NCBI GenBank assembly: GCA_015680685.1
Contig: MNCI01025089.1
Location: 929,785-993,784 of the forward strand
Direction of reading: 5' to 3'
DNA: 64,000 nt
Source of the DNA: Gnetum montanum
Taxonomy: Eukaryota > Streptophyta > Gnetopsida > Gnetales > Gnetaceae
Shown here: in pieces, positions 23,101 through 34,689 of the stretch
Layout of the letters: every line of letters begins with the position of its first letter
Numbering within the stretch: position 1 is the stretch's first letter
Translations under genes and position numbers: made by a program
The notes under the pieces: model-generated
What the model was told of the DNA's origin: nothing
Database searches by the model: none
What the model saw: only the letters and a program-made list of their open reading frames with translations

Positions 23101-23601
23101 TTCTTAACAACAAAAATAGGCAATGACATGATCAAATCCTCTATGTTTTATGGGCCTACCGAATGACATGTAGGACTACAACAAGTAAGACTCCTTACAG
23201 CCTTGTTTATGGATCTGAAGTTGTGTTACCTCTTGTGTTGTAGGTACCATCACTCCAGATGATCCTATCTGATGTTGTGAGAAGCCTAGAACAACAAGTC
23301 ATGGATCATCAACCTCGACTCCATAGAGGAGCAGTGCAAGTAGATGCTGAGATGCATCGAACACTACTAAAGCAAGCAGTAGCAGAAGCACCATGCAGAC
23401 CCACATTGACAACCAATGCATAAGGGAGACTTCATCCTCAAGGTTGTTCATGATTATGTGAGAAAATTTTTAGCCAGATAGGAAGGTCCTTACATGGTCA
23501 CTAAAGCCTTCAGTAATGAAGCCTTCAAGTTGGTAGACATGGATGACAATGAGTTCGCCAACTTGATGAATCACTCACACCTGAAGCCGTACTATGTATG
23601 A
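20170..23601 (+). pseudogene. Pol: reverse transcriptase, two RNase H domains, integrase (element B)
   Basis: Order on the plus strand: RT, with MPFGLKNARATYQRAM near 20905 and YVDDIV near 20993 intact; the retroviral-type RNase H, near 21360-21620; the archaeal-type second RNase H near 21870-22230, with LHFDGAS, NNVVEYE and DSQLVMNQ; and integrase near 22500-23200, with WGIDLIGP and IDNGPQFSS. The integrase glutamate position reads GQVKAK, so Glu is replaced by Lys. The zinc-binding part has lost one Cys to a stop. About 20 stops break the frame, mostly TAG at Gln positions, for example IK-stop-KASKVKP. The module ends HLKPYYV-stop at 23601. Pol would copy the RNA and insert the DNA. No frame joins it to the protease. 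Confidence 0.9.
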
Positions 23602-23636
23602 AGCATAATAGAAACCACCATTGTATAATATGATAA

Positions 23637-23835
23637 TAAACTAGCAATGGCACTAAGAAATGTCTGCAATGACATTAAACTAGCAGCATTGGGCACCGTT
23701 TGCTATGATGTAAAACTGGCATGGCGCATCTGCTATAACATTAAAATGGCATGTACAGTCTGCTGGGACCTTAAATCAGCATAGCAGTCCTTTGAGACCT
23801 TTAACCAGCACACAGTCTACCAAGACCTTAAACTG
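23637..23835 (+). repeat. Iterated motifs after integrase (element B)
   Basis: About six diverged copies (GACATTAAACTAGCAG, ATGTAAAACTGGCAT, GACCTTAAATCAGCAT, GACCTTAAACTGA) are spaced roughly 30-35 bp. This is the third cluster in element B, so the motif follows protease, precedes pol and follows pol. Confidence 0.75.
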
Positions 23836-24887
23836 AGTTCGTGTTGCATCCCTAGCATGCACAAACACCAAATACGCATCGAACAAGTAGGCGTGATGCC
23901 GACGTGCAGGTGGATTTTTGCAGCTCCAGAATGCAGTTCACAACACAATGTGAACGTGGTCTAGAAAATTTGTGACACCATCACCCTGGCATCTTGCTAA
24001 CCCTCCAAAGATGTCATATGACATCATACTGGCCCTCCAGACCTACCATTGCCACGGTCCCTTACCTTGACGGTAGTTCCTTGGCCAATGCCTGCCGCTG
24101 GAGTTTTGGCAGTATTGTGGGCTAGCCACAATATTGTTATCCTCCAATTTCTTGTCAACAATGTTCGACTCTGTGGTAGTTGATCCCATAGACGAACTGG
24201 GAACACATGCCCTTGGCAAGGATTCTAATGCATTCACACTCATAGTGACACCTCCGAGGCTGGTTCCTCCACGCTGACACTGCCAAGGCCACTACTGGAC
24301 TTCCTACTTTGGACATTGTACACCAGCAATGATGTCCAACAGCTTCAACAATGCCAATAGCCAACAAGACCTTTGCCCCCGAGGGCATGGCTTGCGACAA
24401 CAATAAATGCTACAGCATCGCGAAGTGAGTGCCTTGACTAGCTTGACTATTACAGAGTGCAAACTCCCATGATGTGTGTAACATAGCTCGTCGCATGGGA
24501 AATTCCAACGCAAACTCCATGACGTGTGTAACATAGCTCACTGCGTGGAAAACATTTGTAGGCAGGTCAAAACCCTACACAGATGTAACACAACTCATCC
24601 TGGGAAAGACACCTGTCCTACAAGAGGTCGAAGGTTAATTGAAGAAAAGGTGAAAATGCACATGACTCCCTCATGAGCACTCCAATGAGGGATTTTTCTA
24701 AAACTCACCCTTTCCCCTCTCTTGTGCCTCCTTCCTCCCTACTTCACCTCTTCACTCCAATGCAACACTCTCAAGTGCAGCCAAGCGATGTCTCGACACT
24801 TACTGAGTGAGAACCTCAGCATTTCTGTTTTTGTGGTGTTTCGTATTCTTTATCGACATCTATTAAGCCCATTCTCCAGACTTCAAC
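23836..24887 (+). other. 3' non-coding region of element B, with a 51-bp tandem repeat
   Basis: No coding sequence seen. At 24459-24560 two copies of a 51-bp unit (GCAAACTCC...GTGTGTAACATAGCTC) are exactly adjacent, and a third, decayed copy follows near 24573-24605. A C-rich stretch (24710-24740) precedes the LTR. Confidence 0.6.
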
Positions 24888-24900
24888 AAAGAGGGGCCAA
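24888..24900 (+). promoter_or_regulatory. Polypurine tract of element B
   Basis: AAAGAGGGGCCAA immediately precedes the 3' LTR (TGAAACACC). The polypurine tract primes second-strand DNA synthesis. Confidence 0.7.
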
Positions 24901-25504
24901 TGAAACACCCCAAAAAATTTGAAGTCATTCTCACTTCACTAGGCCTTGCAATTGATGCAGTGCCACGACAGTTCTTCGAGAGGAGAATGCTTTGAATTTA
25001 GGTCAGCTAGTTTGACAGATTTTCTACTTTGGGTGTAAACAGGATCTATGAATCATCATGCTTGTCCACCTAAGTAGTTTTCCCAACTGACAACCTACTC
25101 AAAAATGGTGCGTAGAGTTGATAGCAGTGCTCAGGATACACGAAACAGTTCAGCAAATTCTCTAAGACACGAAGTCTGCTACACTACGTTACACGTCGCT
25201 ATGTAGCATAGCAAGTTTCAGAAAATGATTGCAGGACAAAGTGCCACACTATGCTACACTACATAGCATAGCATAGCATGGAAAAAACTATACAACTATT
25301 TCCCTTGCCCAACTTCAAGTCCTTCAACAATGTTCCTTTCTGTCAGGAAGCGGCAAACCATGTCTACTGCTATGCTATGCTGAACTACATGGCACATCAA
25401 GGTGTAGCAATCCTACGGAAGAGACAGAAGGTAACTCAAAGGGCAGAATCAACAAGTTTTCAAGTCTCGGTGTTTTCCAAACACCGACATTTTTAGTCGC
25501 TACA
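24901..25504 (+). repeat. Element B 3' LTR with a large internal deletion
   Basis: Bases 24901-25460 match the start of the 5' LTR, and 25465-25504 match its very end (GGTGTTTTCCAAACACCG against GATGTTTTCCAGCCACCA). About 1.1 kb, including the TATA box, is missing between them. It ends TACA and is followed by CCTAT. Confidence 0.85.
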
Positions 25505-25509
25505 CCTAT
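25505..25509. other. Target-site duplication, right copy (element B)
   Basis: CCTAT, identical to 6881-6885. Confidence 0.85.
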
Positions 25510-26127
25510 AATCACTCCAATTCTACCAAGACATCTACTGTTTCCTAGAGATGTCTTTCATAAACTTTCTTTGTCCCTTAAATTCATTATTCCTTGTCCA
25601 CAACCTTGATCTTCCACATGCTTTAATGATGATAAATTTTCTTGTATAGTATTTTTTCCTTATCCTTGTTCTTCTCCTTTGAGCTCTAAACTAGTTTATT
25701 TCTTATGATCTTAGTTTCCCATGTATGTATACCTACAAATAGAATAATCACACAACCATGCAAACAACCTTTGAATCTATTTTACTTAATGTTTTAACAC
25801 ATCAAAAGATCTATATCACTCCTTATCAATGTTGTATTAGAAAGGTGTAAGATTTTTCCCATCTCACCCCCCTTCTTTTCCCCCCTGCCATACCCAACGT
25901 AGAGGTAGTTGGGAGGCTAGTGTGGATGAGGTTTAACACCAGCATTCCCATATTTCTATTCTTGGTAAAGGGCTAAACCCCCATTACCCCCACGTACTAA
26001 TTATAGAAACTACTCCATTTTCAATTATTTTTGATTTATTTGACCATTTTTTAGTTCCACTTGTTTGGATTTACATTTATTTTTTCCTTTTATATACTAT
26101 TTTAAGCCATTTTAAGCACTATAACCA
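25510..26127 (+). other. Leader or LTR sequence of element C
   Basis: AT-rich, non-coding. It continues the AGATGTCTTT repeats of 6600-6880 at its left end, then has C/T-rich runs (25860-25900) and ends at the gag start. No LTR end or primer site could be identified. Confidence 0.5.
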
Positions 26128-28160
26128 TGTCTTTCCAGCAGTCCAACAAGTTGTCTCTCACCTTCACTAGTAAAGGTCCTAGTCAACAAGCCATGAGGGT
26201 CTATGATCCCAAAGACCCTACTATAATTGAATGCAAGAAGTATTTGAGGATTAAGGAAGAAATTCCTAATTTTATGGCCATAAATGAAGACTAATATAAC
26301 TACATTTATTCCAAAATATAGGTTGGCATGTTGATTTCACATTTGGAACCAGAAGCCAAAGGGAGTTCAAAGTAATCCACTATAATGTTAAGAAGTAAAT
26401 CCCTTTCCCCTATGATAAAATACCTCTAACTAATATCTATGTAGGTATCCTAGCCCAATTGATTGACATGGAGGAAGAAGATGATAAGCATAGCTCAGAG
26501 GAGCAACAAGAAGAGGAGGATGAATTTAAGGAAAAATTTAAGCTCAAAAACATCCTGGGGGAATTACTTCAACAAGTAACCCTAAAAGGCCACCACTTCT
26601 TCCCCTCATGCCTTTATTTCTCCATGGGCATGGTACCCCCCATATTCCACTCCCTTCTACCCTACCATGGATGTCCCTACACTGGTCATAGCCATGCAAC
26701 AAACTTAATCAATGCCCATGACCTACAACTAATAAATGTCATTCTCTACATAGCCTTAATCTGTATAATCATCGATGGTGGTTTTCACCACCATAAATCC
26801 ACTAACTATTCATGTTGGTCCCATAATGGGGCCCCAAGAAATTCAAGGGTTACACACCCCCTTCGTCTCATTTTTGCCTTAGGTACCAACACAAACATAC
26901 TTTTCCTTGTTTGGGCCAAAATCCATGACCATAACACAACCACTCCCTTCTATATTACAATCCATAGCAAGGCCGCAAGCCTTACAAAAGACATTGTAAC
27001 CATATTTGCAAACCTCATAGCCAATAGGGCTACCACAAGGCCTAGCTCAAGCCTTCGAGATGATCCAAGACCTAATGAAGGAGATAAAAGGCTTAAATCC
27101 TTTACTTTAAAAATTTTCAAGATTATGGACTTCTACCAAGATTATTCCACTAGTCTTGTGGTCCCACCCTTGACACTTCCTCTTGGTGTCCCTATCCCCT
27201 AGTTTAGCAAATATAATGTAGAAGGTGATCCTAATGCTCACCTTATTACCTTTCGATTTGAGTGCTTACTCTTACAACTATGGCCTAATACCATCATGAG
27301 GATGTTTCATATATTCTTAACTAGAAAGGTGGTTAATTGGCACCACACCTTACCTAGAGGATCCATATCCTCTTTGGAGAATTTGATAGCCTAGTTTGTC
27401 AATGACTTCAAGTATAACTTGAATCCTAACACCATGCTTGATCAACTCATAAAGGTCAAGTAGGGATCCCTTGAAATTATATAGAAGTTCATCCAATGGT
27501 GCAATGAATTGCTAAACGAAATGCCAGAGCCCATAACCAAAGCCCATCTTTTGGCCATATTCAAGGGGATAGTTAATGACTTTATCAAGTCAAAACTTTA
27601 CTATTTTGACATGAAATCCCTCAACCAAGAATATTCCCAAACCAAGAACATAGGGGAAGCTATCGAGGCTAGTCATGATCTAGCCTACATAGCATATAAA
27701 AATCAACATGCATGGAGGGACAAGGAAAAGAGAAAGAAAAACAACATGGCTATAGCAATAGTGACCAAAGAAACAAATACCACTAACCAAGGGCCAAGGA
27801 CCAATCCACATAAGGCCCCTACTAATAATGACCATGATAACCAACTATCAACCTATAGGACCACTGCATCAACTCCCAGTAGGCCAAATTTTGAGTGGAA
27901 GGACCAAAGCAAACACACTACCTTACCTTTGAAACTATTCGAGTTGCTAGATCAACTATGGAAGAGTGGACATATGAAATACAAAAAAATGATCGAAGCT
28001 ACCCAAAAGAAGCATGAGTGGCTAGGGGAAATAGCCAAGGACCCCACTCAAGTAATAAAGGATGATAGCCAATTACCTAGGTACCTCAAACTAGACCACT
28101 TTTGCCACTATCACCATATTCCTTGTCATGACATAGACTTTTAGCTTGCTCTAGAGAATG
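26128..28160 (+). pseudogene. Gag polyprotein (element C), cut by element F
   Basis: Begins MSFQQSNKLSLTF at 26128. The stretch PLTNIYVGILAQLIDMEEED (near 26410-26480) matches PLTKHQHELITQLV in element A gag. The capsid-like core is clear at 27115-27690, with FSKYNVEGDPNAHLITFRF near 27200 and HLLAIFKGIVNDFIKSKLYY near 27545. The zinc knuckle region is eroded (FCHYHHIPCHDIDF near 28098, with the Cys/His pattern broken). Parts of the 26459-27202 open stretch, mainly its ends, are true gag sequence. The coding sequence stops at about 28161, where element F entered, and resumes at 50984. Confidence 0.8.
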
Positions 28161-28218
28161 ACCTATGCCTAACCATACAAATCATACATGTTACCCCTAC
28201 ACATAACCATACAACTAT

Positions 28219-29173
28219 TGATGAGCAGCATGGTATCCCATTCCTAACCATACAAATTAGAAGCATTCATTCATGATCGCATTGAATTCCATGGACTTTG
28301 TAGTTTTTGGTACACTAGACATCTAGGCAGTAAGCCTTTCCCTAGGGTCATTTTTTGTCTTCCCAATTACACTTATGATGCACATGGTATGGTTAAGTGT
28401 AATTAAGGCATATGATTTTTATAGTTTTATATTTTATAGTCTTGGTGCTTGATTAGAGATAAAGAAAAGGTAATTTTAATGGATAATTAAATGTAACTAA
28501 CCTACTGGTCTCTATCTAGTCCTAACATAAGTATCCAATCCCACTTTCCTTACATGTTTTGAACCCATGTATGCACTACTGGATTATCAAGCACTATGCT
28601 ACTAGACATACCAAGTAATAATGCTACTGGGATTACCAAGAGAATATGTGTTATGCTCAAAGTGGTCACACTTATGTATTTAATCTATCTAGCTTATCTT
28701 GCTCAATTATCTTAATTAGTTTAATTGCTAAAAAACAATGAATAAGTAATTGAAAACATTAAATGAATAAATGAAATATTTAAACTATCTAAAGTGTTGC
28801 AAGGTTTATCATAAAGCTTATCTTTATTGTTGCACATACTATTGTGCTTAGGTACAACAATGCTTGAATAAAGATCCATACATTCAATGACTCCTGTTGT
28901 GGGCACTTAAGAAAAATATTCTAACTTTCAAATAAAAAACCTACAAGAGCTTTGCTACTACTATAAGAATTGATTATCATAAATGCACCTAGTGGTTTGT
29001 ATTTATTGACTGAGATAGACCACTACATTGATGGGGCCATGTTGACATAATTGACTACATCGACAAGGGCTTGTTGACGAGGCCTAGTTGATGGGGCCTT
29101 GTCAAAGTAGTAGACTACATTGATGGGGCCATGTTGACGGGGCCATGTCAACGTGATAAATAAAAACTCATCA
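28219..29173 (-). repeat. Element F 3' LTR (left copy)
   Basis: Matches 50056-50982 over its length. It begins TGATGAG and ends CTCATCA, a perfect 7-bp terminal inverted repeat. About 55 bp to the left (28164-28190) there is a second, shorter copy of the LTR opening words (CTAACCATACAAATCATACA), probably a small duplication at the insertion edge. A GATGGGGCC/GTTGACG minisatellite occupies 28995-29155. Confidence 0.85.
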
Positions 29174-29185
29174 TATCCCCACGAC
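29174..29185 (-). promoter_or_regulatory. Polypurine tract of element F
   Basis: On the minus strand GTCGTGGGGATA directly precedes the 3' LTR start TGATGAG. Element G has GTTGTGGGGGTA at the same place. Confidence 0.7.
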
Positions 29186-29382
29186 TAAATGAAAGCTCAT
29201 CTTTTATTTTTTTACAAAATTGGGAAGGTATGGAATTATTGATTAACTTTTACATAACAAAATAAAACAAGACAAAATGAATATAAAAATTGAGTGCCCG
29301 GTGTATGGATCAACACATTACAAAAATTATGGTATTCATAACACAAAATTAAACAACATGAAATGATTCTCCAAAACTAGAT
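29186..29382. other. Short 3' non-coding region of element F
   Basis: AT-rich, no coding signal. Lies between the end of the extra reading frame and the polypurine tract. Confidence 0.45.
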
Positions 29383-31800
29383 AGCACATTCTTTGATGGT
29401 GTGAAGTTGATGAAGAAGGTTAGATATTCCGAGGTAGTGGTGGCTTGTGAGTTTCTGAGGGACCTACATTGGCTTCAAACATCTTTGATGGCAAAGGTAG
29501 TTGTGGTTGTCTTGTTGCTGCTACTACTTTAGGTGGAAGGTGAAAAGCATCCAATAATTCCTTCATTGTCTCTTATTTACTCCTGGGATCATTCACAATC
29601 CATGTAGCTTCACTGATGTGGGCTAGATTTGGAACATTCCAAGGACAAGGAAAAATGGGAAAAGTCTCCTTTACATTGACAAACTAGGCCATGAATTACT
29701 TACACTCAATGTTGAATGCTTGAAGTATATCCTACAACGCTTGGTAGTCATTCATTCTTTTGGTCAAGTTCTCTATGGTTGATCTCTAATTAGTGAATTT
29801 CACCTTGAGAACCTCAATTTCACCATTCACAACTACAAGCTTCTACTTGGTGTCTTTACGGGTCTTAAACTTGTCCTTGTACAACAAGTATGAGGTAGTC
29901 ACTTACTTTTCAAGTTCAAACTACAACCATCTAGTAATTAGCATCGGTAGGTTTACATAATGAAGATTGGACAACTCCATGCACTTTATCATCTCTTCAA
30001 TCTACAACTCCTTCATGTGAATTTCTATCCTATTATAGGCATCAATCCCATCAATGATGGGTTACCATACTCCATTGCCTTGTTGGAGTTGGCTGAGGGC
30101 CTCATTAACTTTTTCCTTCACTAGTTGGATATTCTTCTCATTCATCTCCTTTTGTAGGCCAACCTAGTCTCTGTAATGATTTTTAACTCTTGAATTTCAA
30201 AGCCTTTTTCTTCCAAGTGGCAATCTCAATTACTAACTTCTAGCGTAAGGCACAGACCTCCTTCATAGAGAGGTTACAATTATCTACTGCTAATCTCCTT
30301 AGTTCAGTGTTTGCCCTAGTGAGCTACTCCTAATGTTGATGAATAAATTCTTCTAACTATTGTTTCTGTGCATTAACATTCTGCAAGTGATGATTTTCTA
30401 TAGTTAAGATCTCATTTTCTTAGTAAGTCTACATCAAGCCTTTCTGTACTACATGAGTTGCAGCTTTTGCTACTATATAATTAAAGACTGTCATTACCAT
30501 TTCTTCCTCAACCTACTTAAGATGTTCTTGAAGCTATTGAAAAGCTTCATCTCATGTCAATGTAGTGTTGATAAGTGTAGGGTTAACAATTCGGGCACAC
30601 AATTTGGCAACTTTTGCAACTAAGCGTTGATTATGTACTTGAGCTGTTTCAAGTTGCCTTTTTAAGATGAGGCATTTTCCCTTTACTTTTAGCAACTTTA
30701 ACTAGGTTTCAATGGTAGTATCTAGAAAATCAAAGATATCTAGAATCAATTACCTTGTTCCCACTAGTCGGTTTAGTAGTTTTTTATGCTTGGCTACACT
30801 TATTTTTTTGCTGATTACCCCTATGGATGCCTACACATCTCCTAGTGTAGAAACATTTGGTTTAGGCACCACAGGTGCATTTAATGCCTCAAATATCCCT
30901 AGTGTTGCACCACCAATACGGTTGCATCCTCACCCTCTTCCAAGCACACAAAAAAGAAAGCAACATTCCCAAAAAAATTTTGGGAATTGATGATGCTAAG
31001 AGAGAGACATCGTTATCTCTCAAGCATTTGGTTTTTACCTTGTAGGAAACTACATTCATTGGGCAAACAACATTGATCTACCTCCCTCCATTTGGCTAAT
31101 TGTATGGCACAAAATTCAGCAACTTTTGCAACTAAGCGTTGATTATGTACTTGAGTTGTTTCCAGTTGCCTATTCAAGATGAGGCATTTGCCCTTTACTT
31201 TTAGCAACTCTAACTAGGTTTTAGTGGTAGTATCTAGAAAATCAAGGATATCTAGAATTATTTACCTAGTTCCCAGTAGTCAATCTAGCAGTTCTTTATG
31301 CTTGGGTACACTTAATCTCTTGTTTATTACCCCTGTGGATGCCTACACATCTCCTAGTGTAGAAACATCTGTTTTAGGCACCATAGGTGCATTTAATGCC
31401 TCAAATTTCCCTAGTGTTGCACCACCAATACGGTTACATCCTCACCCTCTTCCAAGCATACCAAAAAGAAAGCAACATTCTCAAAGATTTTTGGGAATTG
31501 ATGATGCTAAGAGAGAGACATCGTCACCTCTCAAGCACTTGGGTTTAACCTTGTATGTAACTACATTCATTGGGAAAATAGCATTGATCCACCTCCTTCA
31601 ATTTGGCTAATTGTATGAGCCACTTCTCTAAGGTGACTCATGGCTGGTCTATACATAGATGGATCTCCACCACTAATTCCTACATGCTACTCTCATTGTT
31701 GCAAGAGTTAGTCTTAGATTTTTCGCATGCCTTCAAACATAGTGTAGGCCTTTGGTGTTTTCTCATGAGTAGGTGGTGGAGGTGGATGTTGTTGCAACTC
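29383..31800 (-). pseudogene. Extra reading frame downstream of pol, C-terminal part (element F)
   Basis: The minus-strand frame, allowing for stops (nearly all TAG), encodes a protein with long heptad-like stretches, for example NHHLQNVNAQKQ and LEEFIHQH near 30300-30400 and KGKCLILKRQLETAQVHNQR near 30650-30700. This suggests a coiled coil. It contains a 510-bp tandem duplication. The frame continues on the other side of element G at 40740-41700. In Athila elements the place after integrase is where an env-like frame is known, but I see no signal peptide or membrane segment here and do not call it env. Plus-strand open frames at 30712 and 31224 are shadows. Confidence 0.5.
30598..31615 (-). 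repeat. 510-bp tandem duplication inside the extra frame of element F
   Basis: The segments 30598-31107 and 31108 to about 31615 are direct copies (both hold GCAACTTTTGCAACTAAGCG near their left ends and CACCACCAATACGGTTGCAT or its variant). 510 bp is 170 codons, so the duplication kept the frame. Confidence 0.85.
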
Positions 31801-31803
31801 TTC

Positions 31804-32691
31804 TAATGAGCAGCCAGGTACCCCTACACTCAACAATATGAATATAAGCATTTCACACATGATCTAGTTGAATTGCAATGACTAAGTGCTTATTCACCCT
31901 TGTGGAACAAAGATAGGTTGATTGATCATTGTCTTCCCAAACTTACTTATATGTAACATTTGTATGGTTATGTAAGCTTGAGGCATATGAATTTTATAGC
32001 TTTTATATTTTTGTCTTCCTACTACTAAGGTAGGAAAGAGAGAGATAACTAAATGACTAATTTAACTTAACTACTAATTAACTAGGCTTTAACTAATCCT
32101 AACACTAGTATCTATTCTTACTTACCATACACATCCTGAACTAGCGCAACACTACTAGGATTACCAAATGCTAATTGTTATTGGGTTACCAAGTATTACA
32201 CGCATACTTGAAGTGATCATACTATGTGTGCTACTAATAGAAATGTAAAGTGCATAAAATAAAATAAAATAAATGCAAAATAAAATAGAATAAAATAAAT
32301 GAGTAAGAAAACAAATCTCAAGTGCTACAAGGATGAATCTAAAAACTCATCTTTATTGTCATAGACAAGGTGTGCTTAGGTACACAATGCTCGAATAAAG
32401 ATTCATCCACAATTAGATCTCCTGTTGTGGGCACTTGGAAAATACTCTAACTTGACTCCTAAAATACTTCTTCTAAAATACTTCTCCTTCTTCTAAATTA
32501 CCTCTCAATTCCCTTGAAAGACTTCCTTCCAAGACTTTTTTTTAGACTTCTTCCAAATTGTGCACGTAGGCACTATATTTATAGTCTTGGGAGCAACTAC
32601 TTTAATAATTAGAAAAACTACCACTCTAATTTTAGAGATAAATTACCACTCTAATAATTAAAATAACCTTCTAAAGTAATTTCTTTCATCA
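31804..32691 (-). repeat. Element G 3' LTR (left copy)
   Basis: Direct repeat of 39852-40735. The left end reads TAATGAG (decayed TGATGAG) and the right end TTTCATCA. It shares the LTR opening layout with element F (CAACCATA...AAGCATTT). Confidence 0.85.
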
Positions 32692-32703
32692 TACCCCCAC
32701 AAC
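32692..32703 (-). promoter_or_regulatory. Polypurine tract of element G
   Basis: GTTGTGGGGGTA on the minus strand, next to the 3' LTR. Confidence 0.7.
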
Positions 32704-34680
32704 TAAATAAAAACTCGTCCTTGAGTTCCTTACATAATATTGGGAAGGTATGGGATTATTGACTAATTAACAACTGACGGTGGAATGGGATGATAGATTC
32801 AGCGTGCCTAGTGAACAGATCAATAAGCATATTACAACATTAGTGTTCATGATGATTGTGGTGAACACTCAAACATAAATGACATCCAAGCCTTTATTTG
32901 GCAGCTTGGAGAGAAAGAGAGAGAAAGAAAATGAAACATGTTGCTGCCAATGCTAAGATTGCGCCTTTCATTCTTTATCCATAGCCATGCCACCAGACTT
33001 GATCCTTTCACAAATGCTCTAGTTCCAATCCATCCTAAGTGCTTCCTCCAACCCCAATCCACTATTTATATGATCATCATCTACACACACAACATAGTCA
33101 CAAATGAGCAAGGATAGATAATCCACAATGTAGTTGATACCTTGGCTCGATATGAAGTGCATTGGCTAAGTTGTGGTTATGGTAGAAACTAGTTTAGAGA
33201 TTTATCACAGGTGACTACCCAAGGTGTAGTGGTTAGGAAAATGGATAAAATTGAAAAATTTATGCTAGGGCCCCCACAACTAAGATCAAACCTCTAGTAG
33301 CTATAAGATGGAAAAATATGAGGAATAAGAAAGATGGAAAAAATATCAATGACAATGGTAAGAAAATGGATGTCATGGATGTGGATGAAACAAGAAATGA
33401 TTGATGGAAGAAAATTTTTAAAGGAAAGAAGTTAACAATTGCACCAAAAATAAATGCCAATGGATCCTCCCCAAAGAAGGCTCATGCCTTTTATGCCTCG
33501 ACAAACCCACAAACCAAAGAGTCTACAGTCTCTAGGAATGTCATTTGGAAGAAAGAGTTAAACACTTACCCATAGGAATTCACCAAAGAAAAACAATGCA
33601 TCAACCCAGAATGGACTAATGATAAAACCAGCAATGAGGTGGAAAATAGGAAGAAAGATGGAGAGGAGAGAATGGAATGGAATCCCAAGAACTAGGTTGT
33701 GTAAAGCCCCTTGTGTATTTTATGGTTAATGTAACTGAGTGGAACTCATCCCAAATCTAGACTCAAACAAACCACATCTAGTGACCCTACATCAACACAC
33801 TTGGCCATTCCATCCTCTTGAAGTAATAAGAATGCTTTCATAAAGAGCCACCACCATTCCTAGGAGAGCGAGATGGAGAAGTAGGAAGCGAGAAAGGGCC
33901 TTAGTTAGAGGGAACATTCAGGCATGGGTAACATGTCTTTCTAGTTCCATAACCAGTGCTTGTAGCCCATTTTACTTTATTATCTCTCAGGGGTGTTGTT
34001 TGAATTCTCACTTTTCTCTTTTTCTCTCTCTCTTTTCTTTTGCATGAGAACCACATCATGCAAAGACTTATTTTTATTCACTCAGCTTCTTGATTTTTGA
34101 AAAATGTTAGAATGGTGGAAAATCCAAGAAAAAATATCCAAGCACTCAAGATAATGGCTAGCACAAATGCATCCAATCCCTTTGAAGTCACACCCTTTTC
34201 ATCCTTTGATTCTTTCCTTGGTTTGAAAAATACCCATCCACCAATTCATTAACAAGTTTACTTAGAAAAAGGGGACTATATAGTTCTAAGACAAAGGAGA
34301 CCATAGAGGGGTATGGATGAGTGGATGGTGTGGACTCATTGCCTGTTTTACCAAAATAACCATACCTTAACATTAGCATCATAATTCAAAGGTAAAAACC
34401 AAACATTATCAATCAATAAAATATAATTCAAACCACCATCATGAGCACTTATTGGATGATGAATAAAATTAAATCTAGTAATGAGAAAAAGGAAAAATAT
34501 GAACAATGGTGTAAAAAAAATTCAAAAAGAATTGAGGGCCTAGAATGGTTAACATAGGTGGCCATCTCCCCCATGACTAAGTTGGAAGGAGCAGATCCAA
34601 AATAGTGAGAAAGGTTGTCTACCAAGAGAGGTAGCATGTGTACTACCTATCCTAAGCTCATGGAAAGGTTTGATTTTTTA
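32704..34680 (-). other. 3' non-coding region of element G
   Basis: No coding signal. It includes a segment at 33895-33970 (GGGCCTTAGTTAGAGGGAAC to GTGCTTGTAGCCC) strongly matching 42948-43025 in element F, and AT-rich low-complexity sequence on both sides. Confidence 0.55.
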
Positions 34681-34689
34681 CATGTGGAC

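Larger units (their letters stand above)
6886..25504 (+). mobile_element. Element B: Tat-like Ty3/gypsy retrotransposon, both ends present
   Basis: Both LTRs start TGAAACACC. The 3' LTR ends in TACA (5' LTR end decayed to TAAA), and the element is bracketed by CCTAT/CCTAT. The order is 5' LTR, leader, gag, protease, antisense accessory gene, RT, RNase H, second (archaeal-type) RNase H, integrase, polypurine tract and 3' LTR. The second RNase H is the mark of the Tat lineage. Every coding module carries stops, so it is inactive. Without the inserted solo LTR it would be about 17.2 kb. It lies inside older sequence that is probably part of element C. Confidence 0.9.

Noticed and set aside
25460-25500. 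Hairpin CGGTGTTTTCCAAACACCG as a possible small inverted-repeat transposon
   Set aside because: It aligns with the last 40 bp of the element B LTR and is explained by the LTR end after an internal deletion.
27720-28140. Possible separate nucleic-acid-binding protein (basic, with His and Cys)
   Set aside because: It is the continuous C-terminal part of element C gag, corresponding to 12450-12905 in B.
30712-31610. Two similar plus-strand open frames with hydrophobic starts, resembling secreted proteins
   Set aside because: They are the reverse of the coiled-coil frame of element F, and appear twice only because of the 510-bp duplication.
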